25,000 nt of DNA from Zygnema cylindricum. Taxonomy: Eukaryota; Streptophyta; Zygnematophyceae; Zygnematales; Zygnemataceae. The DNA is taken from assembly GCA_037447655.1 (NCBI GenBank), contig JBBHKE010003429.1, positions 18,512 through 43,511 of the forward strand, read 5' to 3'. Made by a program: the position numbers and the translations under genes. Of this stretch, positions 20,122 to 25,000 are shown piece after piece (the first letter of the stretch is position 1; every line of letters starts with the position of its first letter). Below the pieces are notes generated by a model. That model saw only the letters and a program-made list of their open reading frames with translations, was not told the DNA's origin and made no database searches.

Positions 20122-20346
20122 TCACTCCATGAAATTTGCCTTCCCCGTTACTTTTCTACAAACGGTACAACCTCCTCTACGTGACGTCAATATTTCCACG
20201 TGAGCATTCTGCGCCCATTCGCTCCAGCATCTGAGGAATGTCGGTGAGTTGTCAAGAACCTCGCCACCAAGAATGATAAACCCTTGGGGGGCCCACACGG
20301 CAGTCAACGCTTGACACGTTTCGGATGCCTGATGTGCTATGCGCAA
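20122..20346 (-). pseudogene. Unrecognised coding-like fragment
   Basis: On the minus strand, 74 codons read like globular protein, with ALTAVWAPQGFIILGGEVLD, RCWSEWAQNAHVEIL and GGCTVCRKVTGKANF, and local G+C is higher than around it. The apparent ATG at 20346 has no obvious upstream exon. It could be a remnant of a transposon protein or a captured gene piece. I cannot name a family. Confidence 0.28.
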
Positions 20347-20533
20347 GATATTCCAGTTAATTTAGTTACCGTCCGGGCTGCACGCGGTAGGATTCGTCTT
20401 ATAGAAATCGGACGGCTGTAGTCACTCGTCAAACATATTTTGTACAACAAGACGGGCTGATCGGGCAGGTCTACCGTAAGATATTTGGTGACCGGGACAA
20501 GAAGGTTGTATTGTAAAAGAAAAAGACAGGAGA

Positions 20534-20618
20534 AAAAGTACATCCAGCAAAAAGTACATCCATGAAAAGTACATCCGTGAAAAGTACATCCAGAAAAAAA
20601 GTACTTCAGGAAAAGTAC
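20534..20618. repeat. Five to six ~16-bp tandem repeats
   Basis: Units of about 15-17 bases, AAAAGTACATCC plus a few variable bases, repeat from about 20534 to 20618. The last two units have drifted to AAAGTACTTCAGG and AAAAGTACAG. Confidence 0.75.
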
Positions 20619-20649
20619 AGAACAGTGATTGCAATGAGGTCATCCATAA

Positions 20650-21030
20650 ATCCATAAGAGATTAGTTGTCACTTTTCTCATGATTTTGATTTTTACATGA
20701 TTTGTTGCATTTTTTTTTCCCAGACGTTTATGGAGCAGGTTATGCATTTGAAAAATGGATTACTTTGCACCAAATACAGACCAATACCACACCGAATGTA
20801 AAACTTAAAATTTTAAAACCAAAAACAGTTTAGAAAACTTGCTATTTTTGTTTTCTTTGTTTTTTTAGGGTTTGGAATACCTTCTGGTGACAAGTCTCAC
20901 AACATGAGTATGGCTTGGCTTCATTTTTAGGTTCATGTTCTATTTTTTTACTTTTTTTTGGATTCATTTTGTAAGGTAATATTCATTTCAAATAGCTGAA
21001 TAGAAATATAACCAGCTTGGAATGTTTCAA
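20650..21030. other. Intergenic AT-rich DNA
   Basis: Nothing coding is visible. T-rich stretches occur at 20710-20720 and 20850-20960. Confidence 0.5.
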
Positions 21031-21033
21031 GCA

Positions 21034-21130
21034 CAACTGGAAATTTGTGAAGGAAAAGCTGGAAATATTTGAAGAAAAACTGGATACTTTCGAAGGAAAA
21101 CTGGAAGATTTTTTGAAGAAAAACTGAATA
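21034..21130 (+). repeat. Degenerate ~27-30-bp tandem repeat
   Basis: The words CTGGAAATATTTGAAGAAAAA, CTGGATACTTTCGAAGGAAAA and CTGGAAGATTTTTTGAAGAAAAA follow each other with small variations. One plus frame reads EKLEIFEEKLDTFEGKLEDF, a heptad-like pattern. The frame is short and has no clear start, so I list it as a repeat rather than a gene. Confidence 0.55.
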
Positions 21131-21268
21131 TTTGAAAAAATACTGGAGAATTTGTGGATTTAAATCTTGGCAAGGAGTGAGGAGAGAGAAAGGGAGGGAA
21201 GAAAACCAAACTGTGACAGGGAGTTGGAGACAGGAGAGAGTGGACTATTAGAGAAGAAGGCTAGAACA

Positions 21269-21390
21269 AAGTAAGAGAGAGAAAGAGAGTGTGAGAGAGA
21301 GCGGGGGGGGGGAGACAGGGAGGGAGATCGAGGTAGAGGGAGACGGAGAGAGAGAGAGAGAGCGGAAGAGCGAGAGAGACTTTATTACGC
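21269..21390 (+). promoter_or_regulatory. GA-rich leader of the NIP-like gene
   Basis: A GA-rich tract with a nine-G run (about 21304-21312) directly precedes ATG 21402. The reading frame is open through it but without an ATG, so it is more likely 5' untranslated or promoter sequence than protein. GA/CT-rich leaders are frequent in plants. Confidence 0.45.
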
Positions 21391-21401
21391 AAGTGAAAGC
21401 A

Positions 21402-24400
21402 ATGCCTATCTTACAAGAAGGGCCAGATATCAGTCCACAGCCCTCTCCTTCCCCTCCTCTCCCCCCTCCTTCCTCCCGTCCTTCCCTTCCTCTTTCATGG
21501 CAATGCTCATTTTGTCTTTCCGTAAACGATTCTGTTTTGAGCCCTTATTGTGCTTCTTGTTCTCACTCTCCCTACCTCTGTGATGAGATTTTTGTGAGAG
21601 ATGAAGAGAGAGAGCAGGCGAGAGCGAGGGAGTGGGAGGGAGAGAGGGAGAGGGAGAGGGAGAGAGAGAGGGAGGGGGAGAGACATAATGGCACCTTGGG
21701 AGAGATAGGAGCGGGAGAGAGCTGGGTGACGTCACTGGCTGGTTTAATTCCGGATATTAGTCTTCCGAGTTTGGTCAACGGGGCGTTGACTGGGGCTGTC
21801 ACGACTATGTTTGCTATCGGTGAGTGGAAAAATCCTTCAATCTTAGTCTTTTTTTTTGTTTTTGTTTTTTTGTTATTTTCCTTTGCCGGAGTTTGTTGAA
21901 TGTTGAGGGTTTTTTCCTTTTTTCGATCCGAGTGACGTCATTGTGCTTTTTTTGTTCAATTTATTTTTGGGTCCTTTTTCTTTTAGTCAGGATCGATCCA
22001 TCCATTCTCATTCCATCTCATCATCATCCCTCATCCCTCCCTCCTCCTCCTCCCTCCTCCTCCTCCTCCTCCTCCCTCCTCCCTCCTCCTCCTCCTCCTC
22101 CTCCTTCCTCTTCCTCCCTCCTCCTCCTCCTCCTCCTCCTCCTCATCCATCTCCTCCATCTCCTCCATCTCCCTCCTCCCCCCCCCTCATCTCTCCCTCC
22201 TCCCTCCTCCCTCCTCCCTCCCCCTCCTCCCTCCCTCCTCCCCCTCCCTCCTCCCTCCTCCCTCCCTCCTCCCTCCTCCTTACCATTCATGATTTACTAT
22301 TTATTATTTATTTTATTTGTATGTCCAGTGGGAGCCTGTACGGGAGCCATAACTGGAGCCTTAGCCGGAAGGGCGACAAATAACGGAATTTTTCGCGGCG
22401 CAGGAATCGGTCTCGTCGCGGGAGCCGTGGTTTCGGTGGAGGCTTTGGAAGCCGCCCGATCCTTCTGGAACAATTTACGGAATTCACATGCAGCCACTCC
22501 CAGTATCAGTTCAACCGTGAGTTTTAACAGTTCTTAGGATTAGGTCTACAGTTTTTAGTGTTGGTTGTATTTCAATTCATGAACTGGTTTTTAGGCCGTG
22601 ATTTAGGCTCTGGAAGCCACGCGATCCTTTTGGAACAGTTTACGGAATTCACATGCGGCCGCATCCAGTATTAGTTAAACTGTGAGTTCAACATCTTTTA
22701 GTATTAGTTCCAGAGTTCCTTCCTTCCTGGCCTTTTTTAGCCAGTTTTTACCAGTTTTAGCGTTAGTTCAATAGGAAACCGGATCAGTAGTTTCTGGTTT
22801 TAGTTCAAAAATTGAACTGGTTTCAAACTTTCTGGAACAGTTTCCGGAAGTCACAGGCGGCCACTCCCAGTATCAGTTCAATTGTAAGTTCAACAGTTCT
22901 TGCCATCATTTTAACAGTAAATTTAACTGTTTTTGATATTTCTTCAACGGTGATTTAAACTGTTCCTAGGATGAGGTCAACAGCCAGTTTAACAGTTTTC
23001 AGGTTTCTGTTCAGCTATTCATGGTAGCCGGTCAGGAGATAAAATGGATATTCTTTAAAGTCAGAGGTAGTCAATGTAGGTTGCCATCAACTTGTCTCAA
23101 CAATGTACTTGTACTTGTTGAACAGTTCCTGGTATCAGTTCAACCGTGAGTTCAACAGGCTCTATTTTGTCCTCCGGTTGTTGACGGATGACAAGCTGTT
23201 ACATTATCTCTTTTTCAAATTTTCTGCAAAACAGCTCTTCCTCTAGGGACACAATTACGGCTTCAAAATAGTTTCGAAGATGAGTCATAATGAAGCGCCA
23301 ATCGATGCTCCTAGATGTCTGAAACCTAGGCCGTATATGGTTAGATGCGGTAATGTTTTTTTCTTGAATTAAATCAGTTTTTTTTCATGCATATTTATTT
23401 CATTTACATATCCGCCCATAGGAAGGTTAGAATTTTTCCTTTTCATCGGATTTGTTGGGTTACTTGTCTGGAAAATGTGCACGAGAAAACAAGTTAAAAT
23501 TCTGAAAAAAGCATGAACGCTAACATCATTTCTTTACGTTCTAGTCAAATTGCTGGAAATGTTGTGGATCTTTTTTGGGGGTCTACTTGGTACCCATGAT
23601 AACCCTTAATAATGAATTGCTACTCACGGTTCAACAATTTTTCTGTTCGAGTGGTCCAAAGTTGAACTACCAGCTCTGTCTTTTTGTACGATTTGAAATT
23701 TTTTGCGCCTAATACGCCATTTGTTGAATACTACAATACTTTAATATCTTTTAGTACATAATGTATATTGTAATCAACTACACCGTGTATCGCTATTAGT
23801 GTTAATGTTTTCTTTGCCACTTAAATCATCTTTTCTCCGTACACAATCGATGGATTATGGATCTGACTGTTGTGATTGAAAGCTAAGATTCCCACCTTCC
23901 GATTGGCGATAACACTAATAGCGATACACGGTGTACTATACAACATCCATGAACAAATTTCACTGGTCCTAATTTCTAACCACGTGAAAAAAAGGGTCAT
24001 AATTTTCTATACTTTGAAAATTTACTCGTGATATTTCATGAGCAATGGAAGAAATAAATATGTAGGTTTCATTATTATGGGTATAACGGCGGGGAACTGT
24101 ACCTTAAAATGTTGGTGTCTTACCTCAAAATGTTCACGTTTAAAATTAAAATCTGACTTCAGTGAGGAAGAAAGGAGATAAAACTTAAAATGCAAATAAT
24201 CCTAAAAAGTAAGATAAATGATCCATCAAGGAATTGCCATTTTTTTATGGGAAGAAAATCAATGAATTGGACGTGTGGGTATTCCATATAGAATACTCTT
24301 TAGAGTGAAGGAATTGAGTCGATAATAAGCGTTTTTATGCAACTTTTTGTAATTGAACAGCATAGCATTTGTAATGGATTTTTTGGCATGTTTAACCAGC

Positions 24401-24723
24401 CTTATTTATAGCTTGTTTTAATAACTTACTTTATAGCTTGTTTAATATCGCTTTTATCTTGTTTTTGTTTCTAATCTATAGCTTGTTTTATATTGCTTTA
24501 ACATCTAAATTAGAGCTTTTTTTAGTATCTAACTGTTGACTTTTTTGGACCTTGAATCCTACTTTTATGCTTCCGACGAAAGATTTTTGTCTTTTATGTG
24601 ATCCAACTTTTTCTTTTTCCATTTTTTTTTCTCTTTTTTTGTGTTTAGGTGGAGTATATAGAAGATATTCTCCAGGAACGTCTTTCCGAACCCTACAACA
24701 GTTTGAGTGTGAGGAGATGGAGA
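21402..24723 (+). CDS. NIP-like membrane protein with N-terminal RanBP2-type zinc finger (partial, 3 exons seen)
   Basis: Exons: 21402-21819 (donor GTGAGT), 22329-22516 (acceptor TGTCCAG, donor GTGAGT) and 24649-24723 (acceptor GTGTTTAG, donor GTGAGT). Phases agree, giving 227 residues that continue beyond the right edge. Residues 1-32 are Pro/Ser-rich. Residues 33-53 ([21 protein letters not shown]) fit the RanBP2/NZF pattern W-x-C-x2-C-x3-N-x7-C-x2-C with Cys35, 38, 50 and 53. About 64-94 is Arg/Glu repeat. Residues about 124-151 and 159-179 are glycine-rich membrane helices ([20 protein letters not shown], then [15 protein letters not shown]) that match the membrane part of plant NEP1-interacting proteins NIP1/NIP2. 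Residues 203-227 ([14 protein letters not shown]) match the segment that follows in NIPs. Known NIPs end in a RING-H2 domain, expected here outside the window. Arabidopsis NIPs are thylakoid proteins that bind a phage-type RNA polymerase. The zinc finger is not part of the NIPs I know. Confidence 0.8.
21600..21690 (+). repeat. GA microsatellite inside the NIP-like coding exon
   Basis: GAGAGAG/GGGAGAG repeats within exon 1 encode alternating Arg and Glu (about residues 66-94) between the zinc finger and the first membrane helix. The opposite strand reads as Ser/Leu runs, a shadow. Confidence 0.8.
22017..22281 (+). repeat. (TCC)n-rich microsatellite in intron 1
   Basis: About 260 bases are almost only C and T, mostly TCC/CCTCCC units, in the 509-bp first intron of the NIP-like gene. 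The tract ends about 47 bases before the exon 2 acceptor. Frames through it (poly-Pro/Ser/Leu on one strand, Gly/Arg/Glu on the other) are artefacts. Confidence 0.85.
22436..23160 (+). repeat. Decayed tandem copies of the exon 2 end plus splice donor
   Basis: The end of exon 2 and its donor (about 22440-22525) recur three times in intron 2. Copy 2 at about 22605-22692 has GGCTCTGGAAGCCACGCGAT and ends CTGTGAGTTCAAC. Copy 3 at about 22830-22890 has TCTGGAACAGTTTCCGGAAG and ends TTGTAAGTTCAAC. A short copy at about 23117-23159 has GGTATCAGTTCAACCGTGAG. The same GTGAGTTCAAC-like donor follows each. Copy 2 carries an in-frame stop (TTAGTTAAACTG), so these are not functional exons. Confidence 0.75.
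23781..23933. mobile_element. Short TA-flanked MITE with perfect 24-bp inverted termini (153 bp)
   Basis: The left end begins CACCGTGTATCGCTATTAGT and the right end is its exact inverse over 24 bases. TA is present at 23779-23780 and 23934-23935. The perfect termini and small size suggest recent movement relative to the other copies. It lies within intron 2 of the NIP-like gene and shares its internal sequence with the right end of the 1176-bp element at 15645-16820. Confidence 0.9.
24400..24505 (+). repeat. Degenerate TATAGCTTGTTT repeats
   Basis: The word TATAGCTTGTTT occurs three times (about 24409, 24433 and 24478) with a variant TTATCTTGTTTT between. The spacing is irregular. It lies in intron 2 of the NIP-like gene, upstream of the exon 3 acceptor. 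Confidence 0.5.
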
Positions 24724-25000
24724 GTGAGTTTCTCTTTTACCTTCAAATCATAATTAGTGTGGGTTGTAAAAACAAGCTCCTAAAATATGCGCAAGATATT
24801 TATCCGCTGCTTACTGCCTTTGGCGGAACCAATAGGGCGCAAGAAAAAGTCCTTAGCCAATCGGAAGCTCAAGAAGAAGCTCTTTTTAGCTCTTTTTTTG
24901 TCAAAGGAAAAGCAATGGAGGTTAAGTCATTGTTCAATTGCTTCATTGGTTGAGTTATTATTACACTGCCCATCGATTTCAGTGTTAAGGATTTATTAGT

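Noticed and set aside
21943-22383. Poly-Ser/Pro/Leu frame and its Gly/Arg/Glu antisense
   Set aside because: Translation of the intronic TCC microsatellite; the adjacent exon 2 has a clear acceptor at 22328.
1-25000. CRISPR array, operon or bacterial mobile element
   Set aside because: No regularly spaced direct repeats with unique spacers; genes have introns and plant-type proteins. The tandem arrays present are minisatellites without spacers.

Overview
The window looks like nuclear DNA of a land plant or close streptophyte relative. It is AT-rich and gene-sparse. Its genes are interrupted by GT-AG introns, carry CT/GA-rich leaders and telo-box-like TTAGGGTTT motifs, and sit among short TA-flanked inverted-repeat transposons. 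Two proteins point to plants specifically: a serine-rich protein with the CxC-APTNHPGSFRC motif, and a NEP1-interacting-protein (NIP)-like membrane protein. The clade cannot be resolved from sequence alone, although the purine/pyrimidine microsatellites inside genes are striking.

Layout. 1-5069 is repeat-rich DNA without a convincing gene: (AT)n tracts with twin hairpins, a possible tRNA-like SINE head, a dispersed repeat carrying GTGAC/GTAGACG motifs, a large imperfect inverted repeat around a small MITE, and unassigned DNA. 5070-5756 (+) is an intronless serine-rich protein gene. 5960-7440 (+) is a multi-exon gene for a small signal-peptide protein with two LysM domains, with two near-duplicate copies of its last exon. 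8097-8578 is a MITE. 15048-9692 (-) is a three-exon gene for a coiled-coil protein of about 1103 residues with UVR-like motifs. 15645-17451 holds two more elements of the same TA-flanked family. 19126-20346 holds two short unrecognised coding-like remnants. 21402 to beyond the right edge (+) is a NIP-like gene whose first exon encodes a RanBP2/NZF-type zinc finger; its RING-H2 end would lie outside the window.

The four genes do not form an obvious pathway, and since eukaryotic neighbours are usually independent I infer no joint system. The most unusual signals are the zinc-finger plus NIP-membrane-domain architecture, the decayed tandem copies of an exon end with its splice donor inside the same gene, the duplicated terminal exon of the LysM gene, the TA-flanked MITE family (five members, one with a perfect 24-bp inverted terminus), and protein segments encoded by simple repeats.

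All exon models were made by eye from splice sites, reading phase and protein resemblance. No search or transcript data were available.
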